Below are positions 1 through 11,617 of a DNA stretch of 64,000 nt, piece after piece. The notes under the pieces are model-generated. The model searched no databases. It was not told the DNA's origin and worked only from the letters and a program-made list of their open reading frames with translations. The stretch spans positions 57,001-121,000 of the forward strand of contig JAJEKV010000671.1 of assembly GCA_021234155.1 (NCBI GenBank), in the 5' to 3' direction. This DNA comes from Isoetes taiwanensis (taxonomy: Eukaryota; Streptophyta; Lycopodiopsida; Isoetales; Isoetaceae). The number at the start of each line of letters is the position of its first letter. Within the stretch, counting starts at the first letter, position 1. A program made the position numbers and the translations under genes.

Positions 1-630
1 CCCCGCTCGGCCCGGTAAGCTTGAAGGCTTGATTCGCCGAGAATCGAGCCCGATAGAGGGTAGATGCATCGAAGTTAACAATAGTTACCGATGATGGGAT
101 CACCTTCGTGTTCCTTAGGGCGTGAATTATGCTTGTCAATGTGGGCACCCGCGACGAACCGCTTATAAAGCATGTAGTTCATAGCGCATTCATCTTGGCT
201 ATAATAGGAACTTGACCATTCTTACGCCGCAATGAATTGCGAACCATGGGCATGATAGGTTCCTTGTAGATAAATTTTTCTTTCATTTCTTAGGGGTGGT
301 CCCTTCAACCACAATCTAATTATATATACCGACATACCGACGTAATGCGGGCTGAACAAGATGCGTGACCTGCCCATGTTAGAGGGTTTTCTGATGCCCC
401 GAACTCTTCAGTTTTATTTTTGTCTACACGTCTTGTTTGTTGTTACTCTGATGTTGATATTGGACCTCGGTCCTTGAACTTGGTGCTTATGATAATCATG
501 TGAACTGCACTTCGGTGCTTAAACTGTTTTAAACTTTGAAGTTTTAATATATTACCTTCTGAAATAAGGAATTCCCTTCCTTCATAATGTCATTTACTAC
601 ATTGTATCTAACCCCCAGGGCCGACGATTA

Positions 631-660
631 ATTCTAAGGAGGAGAATGTGACGTTCCAAG
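631..660 (+). repeat. polypurine tract and LTR-like start (Ty3/gypsy type)
   Basis: A purine run (AAGGAGGAGAA) is followed directly by TGTGACG at 647. This is the usual junction between the internal end of a plant Ty3/gypsy element and its 3' LTR. Positions 1-630 would then be decayed internal sequence, and the LTR would run right from 647. I could not find the other LTR or a target duplication, and no integrase reading frame is readable to the left. The call rests only on the junction motif. Confidence 0.4.
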
Positions 661-1090
661 TATTTATCTTTATATCGTGATAAAATATATTGACACGTCA
701 CCCAGTATAGATACGCCACCATGGGGTATGGTAACCTAGGAAGGAAGGAAGGAAGGAAGGTACTTTTATCGTCCACGGAGACCAATCGGTCTATGGGACC
801 CAATCATACAAAACGCGACCGGATTCTTGCCGGATTAAAAACCCCACCGGCTGGTTTTCGAGGAAAACCGCGGGCGAGAATCGACCCAATCGACAAACTG
901 TGCTAATCATATAAAATGTTTTAAACATCCCAATATATACGGTCATGCACCACCCTGCAAGTGCCTAGTCACGGACTGACCCAAAGGGGCAAATGTGACC
1001 TCGCCAGGGTCCGGGCACCTCCCGGATCGCGACCCCTGTGGCACGGCATCGACGGTGTGTTCATCAAGAATGCAAGGCACGTCCGCCGCA
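660..1090. other. LTR-like or anonymous stretch without a gene
   Basis: Nothing gene-like is visible. The stretch holds a short (AAGG)n run near 739-760 and then unremarkable sequence. It may be the body of the LTR that begins at 647. Confidence 0.3.
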
Positions 1091-2127
1091 TTTAAGGAGC
1101 CGATTCGCCCGGATCTCGGACCGAACACCGGCAACTCGAAAGTGTGAGACTCATCCTCAATGGCACCCGCTGACAAAGACCGACAGGCTGTCTGCCCCGG
1201 GAGCTCCCCAATCCACTCGCCTTCGATGCGGAAGATGGTGGGCACCGTGCGAATGGAGGCAATGAGTTCCGCTTTTTCGGGGGGCGGGAACGCAGGAGCA
1301 TAGGTGGCCCCGCTTAACACGGGTTGATGTGCTCCTTGTAATGGGCCGGGCCATTTTGACCTGCTCTAGAGCAATGGGGTCCCCGAGCCTACAAGGAAAC
1401 AAGCATCTAGGTACTCCCCGGCATCCACGATCGTCGTCAGCTGCGCCTACCAGACGATTCAGGTTCCTCTTGCGTTCCATCTGGCGAACCACTGATCTCT
1501 TACCCTTCCAACAGGCCCTAAGCCGCTATGGACTCATGGCCACGGTGTAAGCCCGTAAAAGGGAGCCGAGCATCACCCATAGTAACCACTTTCCTCAAAA
1601 ATAGACGATGTGTACATCAAAATTTCAATAAGCGCAAAGAATCCGATTTCCGAAAGTGTAATCTGATAGGGACTGAAGGTTTCACCCAAGCGCCCGGCAC
1701 AAAATGCCTCCGCGACCTGCTCCAAGTCATTCCAGTCGCCAAAGAGACGACGGGGCCCCAAACCTCGACCCGTCTGAATGACGAACAGGCGATTACCCGG
1801 AACAGATGTGACCGATGGCCCCAATCATATAGCTCTGCTGGTAGTTGTTCATTAGATGGCATAAAGCGCTTCCAGCTAATGTCACCCCATAGCTGATAGG
1901 ACGCCCCAAAGAGCGAGGAGGGAACTCCCCCTAGGTAATTGTAGGTGGGTGGCGTCCGTGTCATCCCCGAATATGTGGAGTCGCGCAGGAGGCATGGGGT
2001 GACGATGAAGAGGATATGAGAACCACCCCGGTCTTAAGCCCATTGACGCATGTAATGAGTAGCGACAAAATGTGTCTAGTGGCATCCGTGAGACCGTGAT
2101 AGGCAATGAGGGGCCATTGGCCAACAT
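1090..2127 (-). pseudogene. unrecognised minus-strand coding-like remnant
   Basis: On the minus strand, protein-like sequence continues from about 2.1 kb to 1.1 kb but changes frame several times. One readable run holds SWKRFMPSNEQLPAELYDWG. It appears to pass, after a frame change near 1810, into a run with LFGDWNDLEQVAEAFCAGRL. No family was recognised. The composition is ordinary rather than low-complexity, and the frame changes suggest a decayed mobile-element protein. It could equally be chance open frames, because each piece is short. Confidence 0.25.
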
Positions 2128-2693
2128 CGCCCGCGATAGATGAAATTTGCGATGACCCCGTGCAAAGTTATGCCATCCCTATGCTCGCGAAGGCAGGGCT
2201 CTAATCGATCCAATGTAGAGGCCAAAAAGTGTTGGCGTAGAGGGGCAACCCCGCGGACCCCGATATTTCACCGGTGAATGCTTGGCCTCAGCGGCAATGA
2301 TCCTGCCAAAACAACTCTCATACAACCCGCCAGATATGGCATTCTCGCGAAATTTTGCCGAGCCGACGTTGATCTAGCCCACAGCTTTCTGGGACCGATC
2401 AAAAGCTTTGGTCCACAAAGCAGCAATACAAGTCCAGCCCGATGATTCCGATTGTCTTCAATCAGTGCCCTTGCAGAGGGTTGACCTAAAGGGATTAAAT
2501 TAGCTATGCTAATTTAATTATTAAGGATAATAACCTATAATTAAGGAATTAATATGTAAAAGGGATAATTAAGTTAATTATGGTTTGGGAAGGTGCCACT
2601 TGGCCAAAATCGATTAGCTAACATGGTGATGCTAATTGGAGGCATCAAGGTGGATCACTTTACCCCCATATCACCCATAATCCGACCAGAGGA
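2128..2693. other. no gene; AT-rich segment
   Basis: No coding signal is visible. Positions 2490-2590 are strongly AT-rich with repeated TTAATTA-type words. This is compatible with retroelement LTR debris. Confidence 0.3.
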
Positions 2694-2822
2694 GTGGGCG
2701 CCACCTTCGAGGAGCCTACCTACCCTTGTGACCCGGTGAGCGCCACCTTGAGCGATTGGCAACCCACCCTTGTGACTGGCTGAAGCCACCTTGGGAGTTG
2801 AGCGCCACCCTTGTGACCGAGT
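2694..2822 (+). repeat. three imperfect tandem copies of a 42-44 bp unit
   Basis: Three adjacent units begin at 2694, 2736 and 2780. Each carries GCCACCTT near its start and ACCCTTGTGAC near its end. The middles differ. Nothing indicates a function. Confidence 0.6.
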
Positions 2823-3985
2823 GAATCTGAGACCAAGAAGATGGAAGTCCCCAATGATAACGGGTCCAATTCCAGGAACACGGTGGGTGGCTAGTGTAGT
2901 TTGTGAATTCTAGGGTAAGCGCCCTTTTGGGCACTTGTTGTGTTGTTTTTGTCCATTCTCTGCGTGTTTTACTTTCGAGGGAGCTAACCCTTGGTTGTAA
3001 AGGTAAGTTCTCTTTATATTCTGATTCTGGTTTTGCTCTTAAAGGATGGGTTGATAGTTCCTGCGTAGGCATTACTGGAAATGGGGGAATTAAGGGGTAG
3101 AGACCTCCGAGCTCATGTATGATAGTATGCTCCTAGATAGAGCCCCACCTTAATATTCCATTAAATCTGGCTTTGTCACAAAGAGCCCACCGAGTCGTGG
3201 ATGCTATGGAATGGCTTTAGCACCAAACAAGGGACACACAATGGTGAAGTGGGGGTGGGTCTTACCCGAACATAAAAGGCTCCTGAGACTCCTATAGTGG
3301 ACTAGGCCTAATAGCCGGCCAGTGAGCTAGAAGCCGATCCGGGCCGGTATGGTCGACACTCCGGGTCTGAGGTGTGACCCGCATGGGGCATCTGTACTTT
3401 GAGTAGATTTAGGGCGAAAAGCCTGCACGGATGCGGGGTCGCTGATGCGGCACGTATTCTCTAGTCCACCCATGGAACCACTTTGTGATCCCGGAAGGGG
3501 CGGCTTCCCTCGACACGCCTACTCAGAGGACGGGGCTTCATGAACCCCGTAGTAGGCTCGAAGGGTGATACCTTGAGTCTAGCGTGTCCAGGAAGGCTAT
3601 AGCGATGCCATAGCATGATTCACTCATCACAAAGTGTGCCGGGGGAGGGAGGGATGGAGTGGACAACCCTAGCCAATGTTCTATGCCGATAGCGCCATGC
3701 CAAGATTGGTCTGCTGATCTCTTGAGACCTAGCGTCGATCGATCCTCACCGGATGCAGGGGTAGAACCATGGGTTTGGGGTGTTTTCTTAGGTCTAGATG
3801 CATATTCTTTGGCCGTTGGTATTTGGATGGATCGCCACCCTTCGTGGTGGTTATTTATATGTGATTTATGCTATGTGCTAACCCTTGTATTCACGCTTCC
3901 AGCGGCGTAGGAGCCCCATTGAAGGCGCGTGGGCGAATGACCCCTCGTTGTCCTTCACTTTCGGCGTCTTATTATAGATGGCCCG
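2823..3985. other. no gene; retroelement-like debris
   Basis: No supported gene. A purine-rich run at 3643-3657 (GGGGGAGGGAGGGA) could be an old polypurine tract, but no matching LTR pair was found. A clear AGGTAAG donor-like word lies near 3000. Confidence 0.3.
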
Positions 3986-3989
3986 AAGT

Positions 3990-4640
3990 TAGGCGGGAGG
4001 GCTCCTCGCGTGGCGAAGTTGGTCGCCATGGGAGGGGAAAAGTCCCATGTATATCGTCAGAAGATTACCGTATATGTTGAGAAGCGTCGGCTTCTGCAGA
4101 GGCGTCCTCAGCAAGTTACATCGGCACACAGCGGGTAGTCTCCACATCATGTGATCGAAGATATCGCATAGGGTTGGATCGGACCGCTCTAGGACTTCCC
4201 CGAGAACCTTCTTCGCGACCTCGTCGCGGCATACATTTCCTCGAAGCAGGCTTTTAGGGTGCCTTCCGGACCAACGTCGAAGTAGCTAGCAAATGCTTCA
4301 AAGCCTTTATACGGATAATACACCTCTTCAATTCCCAAAGCAATGCCCTATGGGTTGGCCTATCGGGATCATAGTCGAGAGGCCTAGGGTCTCTGAATTC
4401 CCCATTCTCCACGGTCTCTACATGAACCATGGGGGATCATGAAAGATTAATATGAAATTAGAACATGAATATGAAGGAAGACAACAACATGCTTACTTTT
4501 GAGCGTTTTGATCTTTGTTGGGTTGGGCTGAGATGTAGCCCCACATCCTCTGAATTTCATTCAAGTGGGCGAGAATATCCTCAAGGCGTGGGCATTGATG
4601 GCACCGCTCTCAACAAGCTATTGTCGGGTCCTCACCATCG
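3990..4640 (-). pseudogene. unrecognised minus-strand protein fragment, frame-shifted
   Basis: Read on the minus strand, 4350 to 4190 gives a protein-like run including YYPYKGFEAFASYFDVG. After one frame change near 4220 it continues with FDHMMWRLPAVCRCNLL down to about 4020. A further piece near 4600-4490 reads ILAHLNEIQRMWGYISAQP. The pieces share a strand and look like one decayed protein of gag-like character, but I do not recognise the family. The left GATC array lies just beyond, at 4891. Confidence 0.3.
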
Positions 4641-4890
4641 TCACTTGGCTTGAATAGTAAGCAAATGAACTTCATTCTCTTGAACTCAACTGAAACCAAC
4701 TAACTTTCTACCAAGAACAACTAAGGCAAAGGGTATATATAGACTCATGAATCAACCGTTGTACTATCCATTGTACAATGGTTAAGCCATGATTTCAATT
4801 TCTAAGGGTAAAGTCAACCATAGGATAAAAGGTTTAGAGTTTAGACCATTGAGCCTTAGACCATAGGATAAAAATGTAATAAAATGCGTC

Positions 4891-5235
4891 GCGGGATCCC
4901 CTCCTCGGGATCCAGCCCGTCCTCCTTTGGTGATCCCGTCCTCTGGGATCACATAATAAAGCGGGATCCCCTCCTCCGTTATCCCAGCGTCCGCTAGCGA
5001 TCCGTCCTCCGGAATCACACACTAACTAAAAACGGATCCCCTCCTCCGGGATCAGCGTCGTCGCTCGGTGATCCCTTTCTCGGGATCGCGAGAATTAAAA
5101 CGGGATTCCGATCCCCTCGGGATCCCGTCGCACCTTGGTGATCCAGTCCTCGGGATCTGAGAATAAAGCGGGATTCCATTCCTCCGGGATCAGCGCCCAT
5201 CTGCTTGGAGATCCCGTCGTTCGGGATCACAGCAT
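4891..5235 (+). repeat. left GATC-palindrome array (5 units of 67-72 bp)
   Basis: Five units start near 4891, 4961, 5033, 5101 and 5168. Each holds two short palindromes of the form GGGATC(C)-core-GGGATC: arms GATCCC and GGGATC around a pyrimidine core such as CTCCTC or GTCCTC. An AATAAA-like spacer closes most units. The core is pyrimidine-rich on the plus strand in every copy. At 17.8-18.6 kb the same palindrome has a purine core (GGAGGA) on the plus strand, so the two arrays are in opposite orientation. Both also share a GCGTCCGC word between palindromes. Confidence 0.8.
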
Positions 5236-5559
5236 TGATGTTAATATATTATTTATCATAGCCAACCATTGAAATATGTCTTGGAACAGTGGAAACATTA
5301 AACTTTGGTGTTGAAACTTTGGTGGAAGCTTTGAAACATTAAACTTTGGTGCATTGAGCCATTGCACTTTCATAAATCAATAAAATTACACTAACTCAAA
5401 AGCCAAAATCACATTCAAGTGTTCACATTAAAGTCTTCAAGAAAATATTCACATTCAAGTGTTCAAGATACTATTCACAATCAAAGTTTTCAGATTATCA
5501 CATTCACAGAATGTCAAGGACCATGAACCAGCAAGCGGGTCTGGGGTCTACTATCACCC
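5236..5559. other. no gene; AT-rich spacer
   Basis: AT-rich sequence with direct repeats of AAACTTTGGTG (near 5300-5350) and ACATTCAAGTGTTCA (near 5410-5465). It lies between the left palindrome array and the 3' end of the protease-like gene. Confidence 0.4.
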
Positions 5560-7034
5560 GTGCCACCCTGGGGTAAGTGAAAGGTGGACTTCCCTGCAGC
5601 CAAGCAATCGTGCAGTTTCTGGAGCATTATCTTGTAGCCTGACCTCATGCAATCTATATCTTCTTTTTTGAACCAATCACGGTTAATCAGAACCTGCATT
5701 AAAAACATGCATTTAGCCATGAACTGATAACATGCACACACAAAAAAGAAACAAGAAAATTACATAAACTCAAAGACTCACATTATCCTCCTTGCCATTG
5801 ATGTCTCTAACAAATTTCTTCACATAATTTATGACATACACACTACAGTCCGAATTATTGTGCTGTTGGGGAGTTTCTAATGGAATGCAGGGTGCATTAT
5901 GCAATGCACTTTCCTCATGCCTCCACCTCTTAAACATGTCTGTGAGGAATCTGCGAGTATCAATAACAAATTAGCTTAAATCATAAGGCAAAAGATTAAA
6001 TAATTCGAGATAGAGACAAATTCTCGGGTAGATGCATGCAAGGGATCATATGAATCAAGGTCGCGAGAATGCAAAGGGGAGGGGCTTTCAAGCCGAAGAC
6101 ACGCTAGGCCATCGGTCACTAAGATGAAAAGGCTCAATGGCCACTCAAAAATAGCAAATTGAAAGGCAATTAAAATATATTTAAAACATAATTAATCAAG
6201 CCAAAGAGTTTACCCGGCATTGTGAGAATATAATAGAATTGTGATGTGCGGATCTTCGATGCCCTACCAAGCGGGTTATCGGGGGATGAGCTTGGCAAGC
6301 GCTCATAAGCCCACGCCAACCCGCCTTCCACTCAAGAATAGCCCGAATGCAGCGGGATGTAGGAAGACATGATGGCACCTTTTCGGATAGGAATTGAGTG
6401 CGAATAATTACCCAGCCTACAACGAATTGAGTGCAATGATCAATTTGAAATTCAAAAACTTAAGAACTTAAAAACTTACGGGGAGATAAAACCAATGCAA
6501 TCGAAGTCCACATCGCTCTCCACTTCCAGGGCCGGAAGGGATTGTCATAAATTTAGGGCCTCGGCTTCGGATGTAAAACTCAACATTTCTTGACTTCTTT
6601 GCCGACCTTGATGAAGGGGCTCTCAACCACCACCAGGGAAATTTAAAGTGAAGGGACAACGCCATCGATCAACACCTTTTTGGTAGTCCAAAACCGAATC
6701 TAGAAAATGTGGATCAACAGAATCTGAGATGATACAACATAATCTTCTTTGGGCTTGGGAATATTTTCCTCAGCAGTTTCAAGCACGATCTAGTTAGGGG
6801 CCATGAATTCAGTGGATTTAGGGGGGGTTTTGGGGGTTTTGGGTCTGCACGATGCCTCAAAGAATTTTTTGGGCGAACCTTTGGCAACACAGGTTTAGGC
6901 TGTGGGGATGAAAACTTACCTCCTGCTCCAGCCTCGGCAGCCACCTCCTCGCTCACATCGGGTAAAAGCACGCTGTGGTGTTCCAATTCGGCTGTCCCCC
7001 CTGTCCCCCCAAAATGTGGCGTTGCATCCACCAC
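5560..7034 (-). pseudogene. Ulp1/C48 SUMO-protease-like gene, broken
   Basis: Ulp1 (C48) cysteine proteases cleave SUMO-like modifiers using a His-Asp-Gln-Cys set. On the minus strand the clearest exon is about 5952-5782, ending in a perfect GTGAGT donor. It carries the catalytic region QQHNNSDCSVYVINY, with Cys in the expected Q..N..DC context. The next exon, from 5693 after a TGCAG acceptor, reads VLINRDWFKKEDIDCMRSG, the usual helix after the active site. Upstream, near 6135-6010, SLFILVTDG followed by LDSYDPLH matches the His/Asp region, but the His-Trp pair is lost to what looks like a one-base shift (CCATTGAGCC). A possible N-terminus starts at 7034 with a Pro-rich stretch. Ulp1 domains are known as passengers of some plant Mutator and other eukaryotic DNA transposons. 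The gene is divergent from the transposase. The N-terminal exon structure is uncertain. Confidence 0.6.
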
Positions 7035-7199
7035 TTTTGTGGTATGAAAGTATAATTATGGCACCGCTTTGCTGCCGGTATTTAAGAATAGAGTCCCGCT
7101 ATTCAAATTCAAATTCCTATTCTTTGGCCCCTTCCTGTTCTTTGCCTACGTCCTGTTCTTTGGCTCCCTCCCTGCTGCGAGCTCCAATCCATTGTGGAT
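7035..7199. promoter_or_regulatory. putative divergent promoter between protease-like and transposase-like genes
   Basis: This 165-bp gap separates the two divergent starts. It begins next to CCACCACTTTTGTGGTATG (7029-7047). A very similar word in the opposite orientation occurs at 16682-16700 (TACCACAAAGGTGGTGCC). A role in expression is inferred from position only. Confidence 0.3.
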
Positions 7200-8434
7200 A
7201 TGGATGTCAATGAGGTAATCTGTACACAAACCGGCATTTCAGACAGGAGAAAACGAAGAAGAACCAAGGAACAAGAAATGTTGAAGAAAAGACGCCAGAG
7301 GAAAAGAAGAAGAGAAGAAAAATTGGAGCTTGCAGAATTGGCAGAAGGATCCGGTTCATCAAGAAGTGCAAGCAGTAAACGCCGTATTGTCCTTAATTTG
7401 CTAACGTCTTTCCATAAACAGACCAAAAGAATGGAGGATAGCACGAAGAAAGAAATTTTACTTGAGTTTTGAGGGATAAAACATTGGAAAAATTCATAGG
7501 TGAAGAATTAAAGGATTTGGAAGCCAAGAGCATCGTTATAAGGAGCCTCTGGGACTCCATGCAGACTGTCAAACTCTCTACCAGCAATGACTGCCTAGCA
7601 GCCAAGAATAGCTGCCTTGCAATGTCTGTACCACGCCGTGCAGATTCTGAAACAAGTGACAAAATCAGCCAGCGAGATCTTGGAAAGGTATTAGGTGTTC
7701 ACCCAAGAAACCTGCAAAAGGCAAAGAAAAAGAGGGAAGAGATCGATTACAATGGTGGGAAATGGGTTTTCTTACAAGAGGGCTAAAAGATTGATGCAAT
7801 TTCGGATGAACATATAGAAAAGATTCAAAAATTTGGATTGAGAACACCGAGTGTTTCCTAACACAAAGGATGTTAGAACTAGAAGATTGGAGAGAAATGT
7901 AAAGAGAAGAACATGCTGCCCACTATCCGGAGGAATCCGCGGGTTAGTTTATTTCTGGTTAATCATGTTTTCTTAGTTATGGTGCTTAGTGTGGTGGTGC
8001 ATGTGGTGGTTATTGTGTTTGTACGATTGATTGTGGTGTCTTGTATGCAGCATGTGAATTGTGTGTAGTTGACTCTAGTCTGAAATGCAATATTTAATGT
8101 TTGGAATATTATTAGAACATGACAGAATTGAGTACTCCTTTACTGGGTGTGTGTACAGTCTAAAAATATTTGAGCTATAACTAAGCGATCTGAGATACAA
8201 ATTTTTGTTGAATAAAGACAATTTTTTGTCAGATTCAAGCACAGCTCTGTTGGAAAGTATGATATATTAAAAAAAGGATCTTACAAAATTTGGCTTTACA
8301 AAATTTGGCTTTCCATTGAAAGCTCTGTACCCGAGAACTAAATTTACATGCATGATTTCCTAAGCAGCGAGGAAATCTTGGTATGGTAGCTCGAAGCTGG
8401 TGCATCAAAATTATTGTTTTACGCACTAAAGCAT

Positions 8435-8833
8435 CTAAAGCTTTCTGCGGTCATCCAATTTTAACAGGATGAGGTTTGCCAGTGCTTCCTGCATCCCCTG
8501 GTGGTAAGTACGCAATTCTGCCAGTAAAACCCGTTGTTGCAGAGTCAGAGCGGACAAGTGACAGAGAACAAATATACCAGCTGCCCTTGCAGCAGCATGT
8601 AACATAAGCTGATGGACCTTGTCTAAGAGCTCTCTTCCTGTCAATCTGACTCCAAGCATAGCCATTGAAGGCCCAGCATCCAGTCTGTTGTATGCCTTTA
8701 GGTTGGATTCGAAATCAGCAAAGAAGGTGGATTTAGGCATATCCACCTTCAGAGATTGATCACGAGCCCTGTTTAACATGTGCCGAATAACCTCCTCGGT
8801 CACCCTACAATAGCCGTAGTGATCTCTGAACAT
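8435..8833 (-). CDS. unrecognised 132-residue protein inside the transposase intron
   Basis: A continuous minus-strand frame begins at ATG 8833-8831 and ends at TAG at 8435. It is unusual in this window for having no interruption. The product is mostly helical-looking and Leu/Ala-rich in its second half (AARAAGIFVLCHLSALTLQQ), with no signal peptide or zinc motif. A hydrophobic patch near residues 80-100 is too broken by polar residues for a confident membrane segment. I do not recognise the family. It lies antisense within the presumed intron of the transposase gene, so it may be a cargo exon, a captured host fragment, or a chance open frame. Confidence 0.35.
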   Translation of the reverse strand: MFRDHYGYCRVTEEVIRHMLNRARDQSLKVDMPKSTFFADFESNLKAYNRLDAGPSMAMLGVRLTGRELLDKVHQLMLHAAARAAGIFVLCHLSALTLQQRVLLAELRTYHQGMQEALANLILLKLDDRRKL

Positions 8834-9045
8834 GGATCCTCATGTTGCCGGAATGAACTTCTTGAATTGGTGCGGTGGGAATGAAGCGCCAAAAATGGGG
8901 CAGTAGGAGCGAGGATTTAGGACGAGATCCTTTTCTAATGATTAGAAGAGGAATGTAATTATTATCAGGGTGTACGAATTTCAGAAGTGTTTATGAGAGC
9001 AGGCTAGGCAGATTTTTTATGTCAGACGAAATAGGATAAAAGTGA

Positions 9046-9640
9046 TGTGATGTGATGTGTGGTGTCGTGATGGTGTGGTGTGGTGTGGTGTGGTGTATGG
9101 TGTCATGTGGGTGTGTGCATGTTAATGTATGATGCGGAGAATCTCCCCCTCACCCCACCACACCCCATCTATCCCACCACCATAGACTACCACCACATCT
9201 TTGCGACCACCACCACCACCACCACACTCCACCACCACCACATCACACCACAATCCACAACACCACACCCACCACCACCACCACTACAACCCCCACCACA
9301 CTCCACCACCACCACACTCCACCCCACCACCGACCACCACACCCCCACCACCACACTCCACCCACACTACATCATAGCACCACACACCACTACACACACC
9401 ACCACCACCACCCCCCACCCCCACACCACCACCACCACCACCACCACCCCCACCACCACCACCATCCACCACCACCACCACCACCACCCACCACCACCAC
9501 CACCATCCACCACCACCACCACCACCCCCACCACCACCACACTCCACCACCCTCCACACTCCACCATTTGGTGTATGGTGTGTGGTGAATGTTATGGTGT
9601 GTGGTGGGGTGTGTGTGTGTGGTAATGTACCTGACACTAA
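9046..9640 (+). repeat. large (CCA)n-type microsatellite flanked by TGG-type sequence
   Basis: About 9170-9560 is almost pure C and A in CCA/CAC steps. TGTGGTG-type repeats lie on both sides (9046-9100 and 9570-9625). The block is therefore self-complementary at its edges and could fold. It sits in the transposase intron just upstream of the second coding part. Open frames through it encode only His/Thr/Pro or Gly/Trp/Val runs and are not genes. Confidence 0.9.
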
Positions 9641-11617
9641 GGTGCTCGTTTAAGTGAATATGATGAGTGTGGGGCATGGTATAGTGCATGGTTTGGTGTG
9701 GTATACACATCCTAACAGTTTTAGTGTTCATTTCATGCAGATGCTATTGTTCAAGAGGTTTTTGGACCAACATCGAGAAATTAAGATTCGTCTTGAGCTT
9801 TTGAGAAGCTAAAACCCTGGTTTGTTGTGAAATTGAAGGACTTCAATAGTTCTTTGTTGCATTATTGCGTGAGGATGCAAATGCTAGTGGATGGACTCAA
9901 TGGGATGAGAACCAAACATCAGAAGAATTGCACTTGCACTGCGATGTTTGTAGATCACATGAACTTGGTCAATGGGGGCACACCGACATAAAATTGCAAA
10001 GTCTGGGGAAGCTTGTGGAGATCTATATTGTGTCCAAAAGAGTGAATTAGATGAGTTTCACAAGAAAGTGCATCCTTGGAAATTGTGGTATTGTGGAATC
10101 AAGAAGTTTCAGACCTGTCCCATGGAAGGAAGTGGCAGTGGGAAAGTGAAATGGGAGTACATTGACTATGAAAAGACAACGTCTCGAGTTAGGTAGGAGG
10201 CTGACTCGATTACAATGAGAGCCGAGAACCCAAAGAGCTTCTGAATAAAGCTGAAAAAAGCGTCTAAAAATTTTTCCTTTGCATAATTTCCGGGTACCAA
10301 TGGCGAAGGCAAAAACGGTTTAAGGAGCTTCTGGAGAATCTCCCGGCCGAGATGCATGTCTCGGTAGTGGATTTTTGAGAGAACTATACATTCAAGGAAC
10401 AAGAGGAGGTGCGGTCGATGCTGTTTGGGTCAATAACGATTACCATTTTGGTTCAAATAACATATCGGTATGACTTAGTGGCGGATGAGATTATCAAGGA
10501 AACACATTACTATGTATCGAGATGATAGGGAACCACGATACTTTGTTAGGTGCAACCAACACTTCATGAAGCACCACAAATATCACGGAGCAAAAAGGAA
10601 GGGTTCAAAGAGACATTATGTGTTTTCGGATGGTGCGACATCTCAATTCAAGGCTTCTAGACCATTTTACTTTGTGGCTAGGTACACAAATGACAGCGAT
10701 GTCTATATGATGTGGAATTTTTTGGTTCTAACCGCGGGAAAGGTGAACCACGATGGCAAAGCTGCTGAGTTGAAGAGATGGTTAAGACAAGCGCAATTAA
10801 AATCTCTGACATAAAATTGGGTAATGCTCATGAAGTGGTAGAAGTTGCGAAGAGATGTTTACTTGTGGAACATCAGAGTGGATGAACACATCTGAAACCG
10901 ATAAGAGGAAGAATATAAAAAGGTTCTTTTGGGAAGTCAAGGTGGAGGATATAGATAGAAAGAAAGCATGGGGTGCGAAAGGATTTTTGGACACTAAGCG
11001 GATCCATTGTATACATGCATTCAATCCACGAATCTCCATTCGGTTGCACACGAGGGAACTTTTTCGTATACGCGACTCTTGCTTGGATGGCATGTGGGGA
11101 CGGTTATTGTGAACAAGCACTCGTTGATGATTGGAAACTTCAAGTTATTGTACCATCCTCCAATGTGCATCTTGACATTGAGGGCCCGTAAATCAAGCAA
11201 GGTCCTTGTTCTCCTCAATCCACGATGTTAGCGAGAGAGGCACTTAGAGTTGGTGATAATTTTCTTTGTCGTTGCTCAGAAGGGAATGATGAGGGTTCTG
11301 AATTTTGGATTACGATGTGCACAAAACCAAAATGGATAGTGGAGAAAGACTTCCAACTCAATGGAACATGGTACCTCGCCGGTGATAGTGTCATAGAAGG
11401 TATGTATTACAAGAAGGCAAGATCAACCGTCGGCTATGATCTTTCGTAAATAAAAGCGCATATAGGCATAGTATTCACAACACATATCTGTGCAATCGGA
11501 CTTCACATGCCACCAACTAAATGTCAAAACGAATTTGTATATAGGCTGGATCCTTTAGATGAGGGAAATTTTCTGAGAATTTATCCAGAAGTTCTTTACG
11601 ATGATGATGAAATGTAA

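Larger units (their letters stand above)
7200..11617 (+). pseudogene. DDE-like transposase gene, split by an ~1.8 kb intron and broken
   Basis: The N-terminal part starts at ATG 7200 (a GTG six bases upstream is in frame). It is rich in Arg/Lys and shifts frame near 7470. It continues with ISQRDLGKVLGVHPRNLQKA to a GTTAGT donor-like site near 7945. Coding resumes after an ATGCAG acceptor at about 9740 and ends at TAA 11615-11617 after EVLYDDDEM. Recognisable landmarks are VVDF.ENYTFKEQEEV (about 10357-10400; a stop replaces one residue), YVFSDGATSQFKASRPFYF (about 10617-10673) and a later GK..HDGKAA. These fit an RNase-H-like DDE fold and a widespread, poorly named eukaryotic transposase-like family. 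The C-terminus holds DEGSEFWITMCTKPKW. Several stops and frame changes mean it is not translatable as read. The superfamily is not assigned. Confidence 0.6.

Noticed and set aside
9080-9731. Open frames of His/Thr/Pro or Gly/Trp/Val across 9.1-9.7 kb
   Set aside because: Pure microsatellite translation.
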